Source: Desulfobacterales bacterium C00003060 (GTDB taxonomy: Bacteria > Desulfobacterota > Desulfobacteria > Desulfobacterales > C00003060). From it: 6,226 bases of DNA. The DNA lies in the NCBI GenBank assembly GCA_001751085.1, contig MAXP01000081.1:1-6226 (forward strand), given 5' to 3'. Every line of letters begins with the position of its first letter. The first letter of the stretch is position 1. Position numbers and translations under genes: made by a program. Below are positions 1-6,199 of the stretch, piece by piece. Under the pieces are notes generated by a model. The model was given only the letters and a program-made list of their open reading frames with translations, made no database searches and had not been told where the DNA came from.

Positions 1-606
1 TCCAAGATCCCTGTCCTCAAGCACTATAAAGGTGTTTGCCATGTCTATATAGATGATGGTGCGGACCTTGGTATGGCTGACGAGATATCATTCAATGCCA
101 AGGTGCAGCGGCCAGGTGTTTGCAACGCCATGGAAACCCTGCTGGTCCATGAGGCCGTAGCCGGGTCATTTCTCCCTCCAATGGCCAGGCGTTTTACAGA
201 GGCTGGTGTGGAGCTGCGGGGGTGCCCTGAGACCTGTCAGATCGTGCCGGAGGCCAGAAAAGCCACAGATGAGGATTGGGCAGCAGAGTATCTTGACTTG
301 ATCCTTGCAGTCAGGATAGTCGCCTCTATGGATGAGGCCATTGAGCACATTGGGCGGTACGGATCAGCCCACACTGAGGCAATTGTTACTTCAGACTATG
401 CCCGAGCACGGCAATTTCTGGGGGAGGTGGATGCATCTGTGGTCCTGGTAAATGCCTCCACGCGATTCAACGATGGTGGAGAACTCGGCCTGGGGGCTGA
501 GATCGGGATCAGCACTTCCAAGCTTCATGCTTACGGGCCCATGGGACTGGAGGAGTTGACCACCACCAAGTTTGTGGTATTTGGTGACGGGCAGATTAGA
601 ATATAA
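1..606 (+). CDS. proA: Glutamate-5-semialdehyde dehydrogenase (gamma-glutamyl phosphate reductase), C-terminal half
   Basis: This is the 3' part of proA. The frame is open from the first base of the window and ends at TAA 604-606, giving 201 residues; about 215 N-terminal residues of a typical ~417-aa ProA lie upstream of the window. ProA reduces gamma-glutamyl phosphate to glutamate-5-semialdehyde with NADPH, the second step of proline synthesis, in the cytoplasm. The catalytic-cysteine segment [12 protein letters not shown] is visible with Cys at fragment residue 41, followed by ETLLVH. The stretch [20 protein letters not shown] fits the PROSITE ProA signature (V-x5-A-[LIV]-x-H-[IV]-x2-[HY]-[GS]-[ST]-x-H-[ST]). 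The ending, with [12 protein letters not shown] and [12 protein letters not shown], is typical of the family. nadD starts 9 nt downstream, as in the common proB-proA-nadD-rsfS order. No defect is visible. Confidence 0.97.
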   Translation, partial: SKIPVLKHYKGVCHVYIDDGADLGMADEISFNAKVQRPGVCNAMETLLVHEAVAGSFLPPMARRFTEAGVELRGCPETCQIVPEARKATDEDWAAEYLDLILAVRIVASMDEAIEHIGRYGSAHTEAIVTSDYARARQFLGEVDASVVLVNASTRFNDGGELGLGAEIGISTSKLHAYGPMGLEELTTTKFVVFGDGQIRI

Positions 607-615
607 GGGGTATCT

Positions 616-1266
616 GTGCGGTTAGGCCTTTTTGGAGGCACCTTCAATCCAATCCACCTCGGTCATCTCAGGGCTGCGGTAGAAGTCAGGGAGGCTTTCA
701 ACCTCGATAGGCTCTTGTTGATCCCGTCTGCCAATCCCCCTCACAAGAGGGCCGATCGTGTGGCCAATCCTGAAGATCGTCTGGAAATGGTACGTCTAGC
801 CATCCGTGGAGAACCCACTCTTGAGGCCTGTGATGTGGAACTGGCCCGTTCCGGCCTCTCATATACAATCGAGACGTTGCGATACTTCCAGGACCGGTTT
901 GGCCCTGGCCCTGGAAATGCCGTTTTTTTCATTGTCGGCCAGGATGCCTTTTCGGAAATCACCACATGGAAGTCGTATGAGGCGCTTTTTGTCACTGCTC
1001 AGTTTATCGTGATGACCCGACCGGGCTCCAAGCCGCATGCCTTAGAGGACTTTATCCACACCAGAATATGCGCAGAATATCAATACGATTCCACCTCCAA
1101 CCGATACAATCACCCCAGGTTATGCACTATCTGTTGCCTCAATATCACTCACCTGGATATTTCTGCCACCAGGATACGAGAGTGGATCAAACAGGGGCGC
1201 TCCGTCCGTTTCATTGTGCCCGACGCAGTTCAGGATTTTATCCACGATAAGGGACTTTACAGATGA
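616..1266 (+). CDS. nadD: Nicotinate-nucleotide adenylyltransferase
   Basis: NadD joins nicotinate mononucleotide and ATP to make nicotinate adenine dinucleotide, the penultimate step of NAD synthesis in the cytoplasm. The 216-aa product matches the family length. The nucleotidyltransferase motif GGTFNPIHLGH is at residues 7-17, PPHK at 41-44, SYTIETL at 82-88, the GQDAF loop at 108-112 with a following Trp118, and the C-terminal ISATRIRE nucleotide-binding motif at 182-189. The start is GTG 616, chosen because AAGGGG (605-610) lies 5 nt upstream and the conserved first beta strand (RLGLFGGTF) begins at once; no ATG is placed as well. The ribosome-binding site overlaps the proA stop codon, and the 3' end overlaps rsfS by 4 nt, so translation is probably coupled along the operon. 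Confidence 0.96.
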   Translation: MRLGLFGGTFNPIHLGHLRAAVEVREAFNLDRLLLIPSANPPHKRADRVANPEDRLEMVRLAIRGEPTLEACDVELARSGLSYTIETLRYFQDRFGPGPGNAVFFIVGQDAFSEITTWKSYEALFVTAQFIVMTRPGSKPHALEDFIHTRICAEYQYDSTSNRYNHPRLCTICCLNITHLDISATRIREWIKQGRSVRFIVPDAVQDFIHDKGLYR

Positions 1267-1616
1267 CGCTGCCATATGATCCAACCCTTCATCCTTATGT
1301 TCAAGCAGTCCTCGCCATGAAGGGCTTTGACGTGGTCTTACTGGACCTACGTGGATTGGCTTCTTTTGCGGACACCTTTATCATATGTAGCGGCCGGTCC
1401 CACCGCCAGGTGTCGGCCATTGCCGAATTCATAGTACAAAACTTAAAGAAAGAAGGGATCAGCCCCCTGGGGGTTGAGGGACTTCGAGAAGGACATTGGG
1501 TCCTCCTGGACTATGCGGATGTGGTCATTCACGTCTTCTACGAGCCGATACGAATCTTCTATGACCTTGAAGGCCTGTGGTCGGACGCAAAGCGAATCGA
1601 AGTAAGTGGAATGTAG
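1263..1616 (+). CDS. rsfS: Ribosomal silencing factor RsfS
   Basis: RsfS (formerly DUF143/Iojap family) binds ribosomal protein L14 (uL14) and blocks joining of the 30S and 50S subunits when nutrients are short. The 117-aa product has the family hallmarks: LDLRGLASFADTFIICSGRS at about residues 27-46, then QVSAIAEFI, then WVLLDYADVVIHVF and a closing RIFYDLEGLWSDA block. The start ATG 1263 overlaps the nadD stop in an ATGA junction, which indicates translational coupling. The N-terminal helix differs from the usual acidic ELL-type start, but the length is normal. In many bacteria rsfS is followed by rlmH or gpmI; here a small inserted element begins one base after the TAG, and then comes a DUF6178-like gene. 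Confidence 0.95.
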   Translation: MTLPYDPTLHPYVQAVLAMKGFDVVLLDLRGLASFADTFIICSGRSHRQVSAIAEFIVQNLKKEGISPLGVEGLREGHWVLLDYADVVIHVFYEPIRIFYDLEGLWSDAKRIEVSGM

Positions 1617-1769
1617 TATTTCGGGGCATCCTTCACGACAACTCAAAAGTAGTTTACACTTTGTTGATCTTAAAATTTGGCAGTGAAATTTGGACATCGC
1701 AATTCAATTCGATAACACACGCTTCTTCGAAAAAAGTGTAAACTGGCCAATGAAGGATGCCTATTTCGG
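1617..1769. mobile_element. MITE-like element with terminal inverted repeats and 8-bp target duplication
   Basis: A 137-bp element (1625-1761) has perfect 11-bp terminal inverted repeats, GGCATCCTTCA at 1625-1635 and TGAAGGATGCC at 1751-1761. Both tips are directly abutted by the 8-bp direct repeat TATTTCGG (1617-1624 and 1762-1769), the arrangement expected of a transposed element and its target-site duplication. No ORF of useful length lies inside, so it would be non-autonomous and mobilised by a transposase elsewhere. An 8-bp duplication is known from IS6, ISL3, IS66, IS256 and IS1595-type elements, and I cannot assign one. The interior is AT-rich compared with the flanking genes. The element fills almost the whole rsfS/DUF6178 gap. 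An operon attenuator could also form inverted repeats, but it would not explain the exactly abutting direct repeats. Confidence 0.8.
1651..1744. repeat. Inner 12-bp inverted repeat inside the MITE-like element
   Basis: AGTTTACACTTT at 1651-1662 is the exact reverse complement of AAAGTGTAAACT at 1733-1744. It lies 15 nt inside the left terminal repeat but only 6 nt inside the right one, so the two ends are related but asymmetric. A plausible reading is a pair of subterminal transposase-binding sites (inference). Between them are a short direct repeat AAATTTGG (1673-1680 and 1686-1693) and a TTCGAA-centred imperfect palindrome (1722-1736). Confidence 0.7.
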
Positions 1770-1772
1770 AAT

Positions 1773-3461
1773 ATGAAAAAATCTGCAGATCAGCCATTTG
1801 AAAAACAGTGGGCTGTCCCGCTTATCAGCCCGGAAGAGCTATTGGCTCTTCCGGGTGAGAAGGCCCTTGAACTGATTCTTGAATCTCCCAGACCTGTTAC
1901 ACTGGTGCAGTCGCTGGCCGAGGAGGATCTGTTCTGGCTTGTCCGGGAAATCGGTCATGAGGACGCCCTTCCCGTCCTGGCCCTTGCCTCCAATGACCAG
2001 TGGCAGTTCCTGTTTGACCTGGAGCTATGGACAAAGGATCGCCTGGAAATCAAATCCGTAAATCGCTGGGTGGACCTTCTGCTCAAGGCAGACCCCGATA
2101 GGTTCTTGATCTGGGGCTTGAGCAAGAATATCGAACTTATTGATCTCTATCTTTTCAAGAATATTGACCTGAGAATCAGGGAAGAGGATGAATCGCCGTC
2201 CGATTTTGATGATGACTATTTCAGCCTGGACGGGCTCTTCTATATTCGGATCAACCACAAGAAGTACGATCAGACCATCGGGCAGTTGCTTGAACGCCTT
2301 GCCCAACATGACCTCGAGAAGTTCCACCAGGTATTGCTGGAATTAGCCGGGGTACTGCCGGCAGAAGTGGAAGAGAATATATACAGACTCAGAAATGTTC
2401 GGTTGTCTGAAAAAGGTTTCCTTCCCTTTGAGGAGGCCATGGGGATATATCAATACTTGGATCCGCAAACCCTTCTTGAAAAAGAGCCTTACCTTCCCAA
2501 GGTCACACAAGAGCCACAACTCCATCAGTCCATACCTGTCTCCACGTCACTGCTTATCCAGGATCAGGGCCTCTTTTACATTTCTTTGAAACGCACGAAA
2601 GACGCCCGTATTCTGGAACGACTCCAGATGGAATTTGCTGAAATGTGCAACCAGATCAGTTCTGCAGACGGCCTTGTGGTACGGGACAAAGAAAGCTTGG
2701 TGGATATCGTAAGAAAGGCTTGTGGATACTTGAGTATAGGGCTCGAAAAAGTGACCGGCGGAGACCCGAACAGGGCCGCTCTCTTGCTTGAAGAGTATCC
2801 TCTGCACCATATCTTTCGCGTAGGCTATGGCACTGCGCTGAAGCTGCTGTGGAAGACACAAAGATGGTTCAAAGAGAATTGGTTCGTCAGGCAGGCCTTC
2901 GGCCTTAGCTTCTGGGAAGATGACTGGAAGGCGATGCTGGAATGCCTGCTTAGAAAAAGGCCGCTTTATTACACGGGCTTTTCTGAGGATGCACCATGCC
3001 GTGAGTTTAGATCCTTAGAAGAGATTACACACTGCCAAAAAGCCCTTGATCAGATCATAAACCTGGATGAACTCCTGTCTCTGCTGTTTGCTCAAACCCC
3101 GGTTGCTCACCAGGTTCAGGCCTATCACCCGGTTACTTACAAGAATCTTCTTCTGACTTCCTGGGCTATAGACCATCTGGGCTTACAGGACAAAATATTA
3201 TCCCTTTCAGTCGAGGAATTGAAGGCCTTTTTCGGGGATCTTTGGGGGGAGGAAGCAGGGCCGCATCGTGTGGACACAAGAATGAAACAAGACCTCTTGG
3301 ACTGGCTTCAAATGCGCTCTGGACAAGCTATTGATGACATTCTGGGCCGAACGGGCAAGACCTTTGACCGCCTCCTTGGCGAGCTTGAAAAGGAATACGG
3401 ATCGGTTTCCCTTGAGGATGTCGATCCCAGATACGTAAGGCATTTCCTGGTCAGACCCTGA
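1773..3461 (+). CDS. DUF6178-like protein of unknown function
   Basis: This encodes a 562-aa, probably cytoplasmic protein with no signal peptide or clear membrane segment. The N-terminal part (residues about 18-75: a LISPEELLALPGEKALELILE-type start, then AEEDLFWLVREIGHEDALPVLAL, then WQFLFDLELWTKDRL) resembles what I recall of the DUF6178 family, found mainly in Desulfobacterota at 500-600 aa. Its function is not known. It is rich in leucine-containing helices. An acidic stretch around residues 134-150 (EEDESPSDFDDDYF) precedes DGLFYIRI. No catalytic motif is recognisable. The start ATG 1773 has no good ribosome-binding site: AAGGA (1753-1757) inside the right end of the upstream element is 15 nt away, and CGGA is only 2 nt away. 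The element probably separated this gene from the proA-nadD-rsfS transcript. The reading frame is certain; the family name is from memory. Confidence 0.78.
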   Translation: MKKSADQPFEKQWAVPLISPEELLALPGEKALELILESPRPVTLVQSLAEEDLFWLVREIGHEDALPVLALASNDQWQFLFDLELWTKDRLEIKSVNRWVDLLLKADPDRFLIWGLSKNIELIDLYLFKNIDLRIREEDESPSDFDDDYFSLDGLFYIRINHKKYDQTIGQLLERLAQHDLEKFHQVLLELAGVLPAEVEENIYRLRNVRLSEKGFLPFEEAMGIYQYLDPQTLLEKEPYLPKVTQEPQLHQSIPVSTSLLIQDQGLFYISLKRTKDARILERLQMEFAEMCNQISSADGLVVRDKESLVDIVRKACGYLSIGLEKVTGGDPNRAALLLEEYPLHHIFRVGYGTALKLLWKTQRWFKENWFVRQAFGLSFWEDDWKAMLECLLRKRPLYYTGFSEDAPCREFRSLEEITHCQKALDQIINLDELLSLLFAQTPVAHQVQAYHPVTYKNLLLTSWAIDHLGLQDKILSLSVEELKAFFGDLWGEEAGPHRVDTRMKQDLLDWLQMRSGQAIDDILGRTGKTFDRLLGELEKEYGSVSLEDVDPRYVRHFLVRP

Positions 3462-3517
3462 GATCATATGATATTGCAACTTTCAACATCTCGCCGGCCA
3501 ACCACAGGTATTCTTTG

Positions 3518-4954
3518 ATGAAGCAGAAGGTTTTTTCTCAAGAAAGGCGCAAGGACCAATGGCGGCTTATCTCTAAGCCTGATGGGGATATAGCCGATGT
3601 CATGGCCTTGCCCGGGGCTGTTGTGGAGGCCCAGATCGCCGGACGCTATCAGGTTGCCTCTGCAGTGACACCAGGAACAGTGATCATCCAGGGGGTCCGC
3701 CGCAAGGGGATATTGGCAGGGGTAGATGCTGCAATAGACCGCGAAGCAGCATCAGAGCATGACGTGGATGTGGCCTGTCAACCCAGGGGCGTTCGTCCTG
3801 CAGAAACAGTCAACCTTGAAGAAATGATGATAGAGGCAAGCGACGAGTTTGTCTCCGTCCCCACGGACGCGGAAGACCTGGCCTGCATCCTGTACACCTC
3901 TGGCACAACAGGCCGACCCAAAGGTGTGGGGCTCACAGTCAAGAATTTCTTGGGCGAACAGCAATCCTCGGAACAGGCGCTAAAGGTGACGCCGAAAGAC
4001 AAGATCATTGGGGTCCTCCCTTTTTTTCATGTATTAGGGCTTTCAAACATCCTCCTCACAGGGTTGGTTAGCGGGGCAAGTATCGTCCTGGTCCCCCAAT
4101 ACAGCCCAGCTAACTTGCTAAGAAACATCATGGAAAGTCGTCCCACCCTGATGATCGCTATCCCTACCATGTTTGTTCATCTCCTAATGCTCCTGGAGAG
4201 AAAAAGACTGCATCTGCCTGATAGCATCCGATTGTGTGTTTCGGGTGCAGCCCCGTTACCCATAGAGACCATAGAAGCCTTTGAAAGATGCTCAGGGTGT
4301 CGACTCATTGAGGGGTATGGCCTGACCGAGACCGTGGCCGCCTGTTGTCTCAATCCGCCGGATGGTCTTTGCAAGGCAGGCTCTATCGGCGTACCACTTC
4401 CCGGGTTTGAAATGAAGGTGGTGGATGCCGATGGCGGGAAACTTGCCCCAGGGGAGGTGGGCGAGATCGCCGTAAGAGGAGCCGGGGTCACCGCAGGCTA
4501 TTACAACCTTCCACAAGATACTGCCGAGGCATTCAGGAACGGTTGGTTTCTTACAGGTGATATAGGTTATCAGGACCAGGATGGGTATTTCTTTGTCACA
4601 GATCGCAAAAAGGAAATCATTATCAAGGGAGGACTCAATATTTCGCCGAGGGAGGTGGAGGAGGTCCTTCTGAGGCATCCCGCAGTAAAGGGTGCCGCAG
4701 TTGTTGGAAGAAAAAAGGGGGAACGGGAGGAGGTTGTTGCATTTGTCACAACCAGGAGAGAAGTCATGGCAAAGGAGATTGTGAGCCATTGTAGACAGTC
4801 CTTGTCAAGTTTCAAGGTGCCGGACGCAATCTGTTTCATGGAGACCCTTCCCATGAGTGTGGCGGGGAAGGTCCTGAAAAAAGAACTCATGAGCGGTTAC
4901 AAAGATGAACGCAAAATCGAAAGGAAAGATGATGGGCTTGGTCCAGCCGATTGA
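3518..4954 (+). CDS. Chimeric protein: lipoate-ligase-like N-terminus fused to acyl-CoA synthetase lacking its N-terminus
   Basis: The product is 478 aa. Residues 1-91 are unlike any acyl-CoA synthetase start. They align by eye with the N-terminus of lipoate ligase/LipM-type octanoyltransferases: WRLI, an MALPGAVVEAQ helix where NMALDEALL is usual, PGTVIIQG where PATLSIG is usual, and HDVDVACQPRG leading into the RPTGGR motif, where the similarity stops. From about residue 96 it is a clear class I adenylate-forming enzyme: P-loop YTSGTTGRPKG 126-136, EGYGLTET 265-272, TGD ending at Asp348, DRKKEIIIKGG 362-372, and catalytic Lys451 in AGKVLKKEL. About 130 N-terminal residues of a normal synthetase are absent here and occur in the next ORF. 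ATG 3518 is preferred (CAGG 9 nt upstream); TTG 3515 would add one residue. Whether it is active alone is doubtful. Confidence 0.85.
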   Translation: MKQKVFSQERRKDQWRLISKPDGDIADVMALPGAVVEAQIAGRYQVASAVTPGTVIIQGVRRKGILAGVDAAIDREAASEHDVDVACQPRGVRPAETVNLEEMMIEASDEFVSVPTDAEDLACILYTSGTTGRPKGVGLTVKNFLGEQQSSEQALKVTPKDKIIGVLPFFHVLGLSNILLTGLVSGASIVLVPQYSPANLLRNIMESRPTLMIAIPTMFVHLLMLLERKRLHLPDSIRLCVSGAAPLPIETIEAFERCSGCRLIEGYGLTETVAACCLNPPDGLCKAGSIGVPLPGFEMKVVDADGGKLAPGEVGEIAVRGAGVTAGYYNLPQDTAEAFRNGWFLTGDIGYQDQDGYFFVTDRKKEIIIKGGLNISPREVEEVLLRHPAVKGAAVVGRKKGEREEVVAFVTTRREVMAKEIVSHCRQSLSSFKVPDAICFMETLPMSVAGKVLKKELMSGYKDERKIERKDDGLGPAD

Positions 4955-5318
4955 GGCGTGGGCAGCATCCACCCCGGACTCAGTGGCGCTTCGCCTTGAA
5001 GGGAAGAACATTACATACAAGGAGCTGAACTGCAGAGCCAATCGTGTGGCCAACGGTCTCCGTGGCCTGGGTATAAAAGAAAGAGACAGGGTCGCCATCA
5101 TGCTCCCGAACATCCCTGAATTTGTCTATACCCTGCTCGGTGCGTTGAAGCTTGGGGCAGTGGCCGTTCCATTCAACACCCTGTATAAAGGGGGAGAAAT
5201 CCTGCATATTCTCAAAGACTCCGGCGCCAAATGCGTCGTTGCCTTGACCAATTTCGCTCCCATGATCAATGAGATCCGGCCGGAGCTGCCAGCCCTTGAC
5301 AAGGTGATCCTGACCGGG
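3791..5318 (+). other. Circularly permuted acyl-CoA synthetase block inserted in a lipoate-ligase-like gene
   Basis: This 1528-bp block contains the C-terminal three quarters of an acyl-CoA synthetase (3791-4954) followed by its N-terminal quarter (4932-5318). Joining 5318 to 3791 gives one continuous frame of 516 codons, the normal length for the family, with nothing missing or duplicated at the join (…KVILTG then VRPAETVNLEE…). Deleting the block joins …DVACQPRG to ERNLLFAYPGS… in frame and restores a ligase-like protein of about 259 aa, also a normal length. Both edges fall in a glycine codon (GGC 3788-3790, GGG 5316-5318), with little further homology. The edges are placed by protein similarity and could shift by a few codons. 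Confidence 0.7.
4921..4925 (+). promoter_or_regulatory. Ribosome-binding site deciding the start of the second chimera
   Basis: AAGGA lies 6 nt before ATG 4932 and 3 nt before ATG 4929, inside the 3' end of the preceding gene. It favours 4932 (or 4929) over the upstream in-frame ATG 4905, which has no clear site. Confidence 0.6.
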
Positions 5319-5825
5319 GAGCGCAATCTGCTCTTTGCCTACCCTGGAAGCACGGCCTTGATCCAGTTAATTCTCCAAGGTGATCATATCAAGGACATAG
5401 ATGGGGCCTATCAGAAGATTGGGCGCATCCTGTTGAGAATCATGGAGGAGATGGGGGTCAAAGAGGCTTGGTACAAGCATCGGGGGAGCATCCGGGTGCG
5501 GGGGGGAGAGAAAATTGCAACTTTCGTCATCTCTGAGTTGGCAGGCGTAGCACTGATCAATTGGATGGTTTTCTTAGGTCCTTTGGATACACGAGATTTC
5601 ATGCGTGTGATCCGGATGCCGCCTGAGATACGGGATAAAGTGGTGGAGCCGATGACGTCCGTGCAACAGGAGACTGGAAGGATGCCTGTATGGAATCAAT
5701 TCAAGGAAACCGTGGTAGCTGCTATCGAGCATGGGTTTCAGGTGGAGATCAAGGAAGGCCCGATGCTTGAAAACGAGCTCATCGCTTATGAGAAGCTTCG
5801 TTCTATAGCCTGCAAAGCGAGGTAG
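4932..5825 (+). CDS. Chimeric protein: acyl-CoA synthetase N-terminus fused to lipoate-ligase-like C-terminus
   Basis: The product is 297 aa. Residues 1-129 are the first part of an AMP-binding acyl-CoA synthetase: MGLVQPIEAWAASTPDSVAL, then ITYKELNCRANRVANGL, RVAIMLPNIPEF, GAVAVPFNTLYKGGEI and LPALDKVILTG. The protein then leaves that family before the P-loop, which is absent. Residues 130-297 resemble the C-terminal part of lipoate ligases/octanoyltransferases: GAYQKIGRILLRIMEEMGV, then GGEKIA with Lys194 in the place of the lipoyl-AMP-binding lysine of the GRKVAGSA motif, FMRVIRMPPEIRDK, MTSVQQETGR, and a C-terminal EGPMLENEL segment. The start ATG 4932 has AAGGA 6 nt upstream and matches the usual start of the synthetase family; ATG 4905 would add nine residues. 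It overlaps the preceding gene by 23 nt, so the two are probably co-translated. Taken alone it should be neither a complete synthetase nor a complete ligase. Confidence 0.82.
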   Translation: MGLVQPIEAWAASTPDSVALRLEGKNITYKELNCRANRVANGLRGLGIKERDRVAIMLPNIPEFVYTLLGALKLGAVAVPFNTLYKGGEILHILKDSGAKCVVALTNFAPMINEIRPELPALDKVILTGERNLLFAYPGSTALIQLILQGDHIKDIDGAYQKIGRILLRIMEEMGVKEAWYKHRGSIRVRGGEKIATFVISELAGVALINWMVFLGPLDTRDFMRVIRMPPEIRDKVVEPMTSVQQETGRMPVWNQFKETVVAAIEHGFQVEIKEGPMLENELIAYEKLRSIACKAR

Positions 5826-5844
5826 GGCCACTTGTGGGGATAGG

Positions 5845-6036
5845 CTATTCTACGACAATTACGTCATTGCCTTTGATCTTTGCCCATTCTATGTTCTTGT
5901 TGTGCTTATCACGGTATTCCTGGTTTGCCTCTTGAATATCCACCATCTCAATCCCGTTATTACATTGCGGGCAATGGTACTTGAAAGTGGAGGTTATTTT
6001 CATGTCGCACCCACATGTATCACAGGTGACTTTCAT
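5845..6036 (-). CDS. Small zinc-ribbon protein, function unknown
   Basis: This 63-aa minus-strand protein has CDTCGC (Cys5, Cys8, Cys10) and CPQC (Cys22, Cys25), two CxxC knuckles 13 residues apart, which suggests one bound zinc or iron. The remainder is hydrophilic (about residues 30-50), then WAKIKGNDVIVVE. No signal peptide or membrane segment is present. I do not recognise a named family. The start at 6036 is preferred because AGGAG lies 7 nt upstream and the cysteine knuckle follows at once; an in-frame ATG at 6066 would add ten residues without a better site. The gene converges on the chimeric pair, with only 19 nt between the stop codons. Confidence 0.8.
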   Translation of the reverse strand: MKVTCDTCGCDMKITSTFKYHCPQCNNGIEMVDIQEANQEYRDKHNKNIEWAKIKGNDVIVVE

Positions 6037-6043
6037 CGTTTGG

Positions 6044-6048
6044 CTCCT
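6044..6048 (-). promoter_or_regulatory. Ribosome-binding site of the zinc-ribbon gene
   Basis: On the minus strand AGGAG is 7 nt before the ATG at 6036, a near-ideal spacing. It fixes the start of the small zinc-ribbon gene and supports that it is expressed from this strand. Confidence 0.75.
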
Positions 6049-6152
6049 GATTCTGTAACTTCTCAAAAGATTCGAGTCCAGTTGCTGTAGTCTCTATTAG
6101 CCTACGCTAAAGGCAGTTATACTTCACACGGCCACAATCTGCGCTTTTCTAA

Positions 6153-6199
6153 AGTCTGTTGTCCGTAGTCTGTTGCATTCAGAGGTTGGAGGTTAGAGG
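6153..6199. repeat. Short degenerate direct repeats in the terminal noncoding region
   Basis: AGTCTGTTG occurs at 6153-6161 and again at 6167-6175 (14-nt period), and GTAGTCT recurs at 6087-6093 and 6165-6171. A second unit follows with a 7-nt period: AGAGGTT (6181-6187), GGAGGTT (6188-6194), AGAGG (6195-6199). No gene is visible from 6037 to the window end, and no convincing promoter was found for the zinc-ribbon gene. The repeats may be the edge of a longer intergenic repeat tract that continues beyond the window. Confidence 0.5.

Noticed and set aside
1690..1716. Possible promoter inside the MITE (TTGGAC and GATAAC)
   Set aside because: The first box matches the -35 consensus at three of six positions and the spacing is 15 nt, too weak to annotate.
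3463..3472. Palindrome ATCATATGAT after the DUF6178-like stop codon
   Set aside because: It is a perfect 10-bp AT-rich palindrome but has no loop and no T-run, so it is not a credible terminator, and nothing links it to an operator.
4292..4789. A 165-codon open frame on the minus strand
   Set aside because: It lies wholly antisense to conserved synthetase motifs (EGYGLTET through the DRKKEIIIKGG region), and its translation has no recognisable features.
5826..5844. Possible bidirectional terminator between the convergent genes (CCAC-TT-GTGG)
   Set aside because: The stem is four base pairs with a two-base loop and has no T-run on either strand.
5902..6090. A 62-codon plus-strand open frame
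   Set aside because: It overlaps the zinc-ribbon gene on the opposite strand, which has a better ribosome-binding site and meaningful cysteine motifs.
6097..6110. Small hairpin TTAGC-CTAC-GCTAA
   Set aside because: A five-base stem without a T-run is expected often by chance, and no function can be tied to it.
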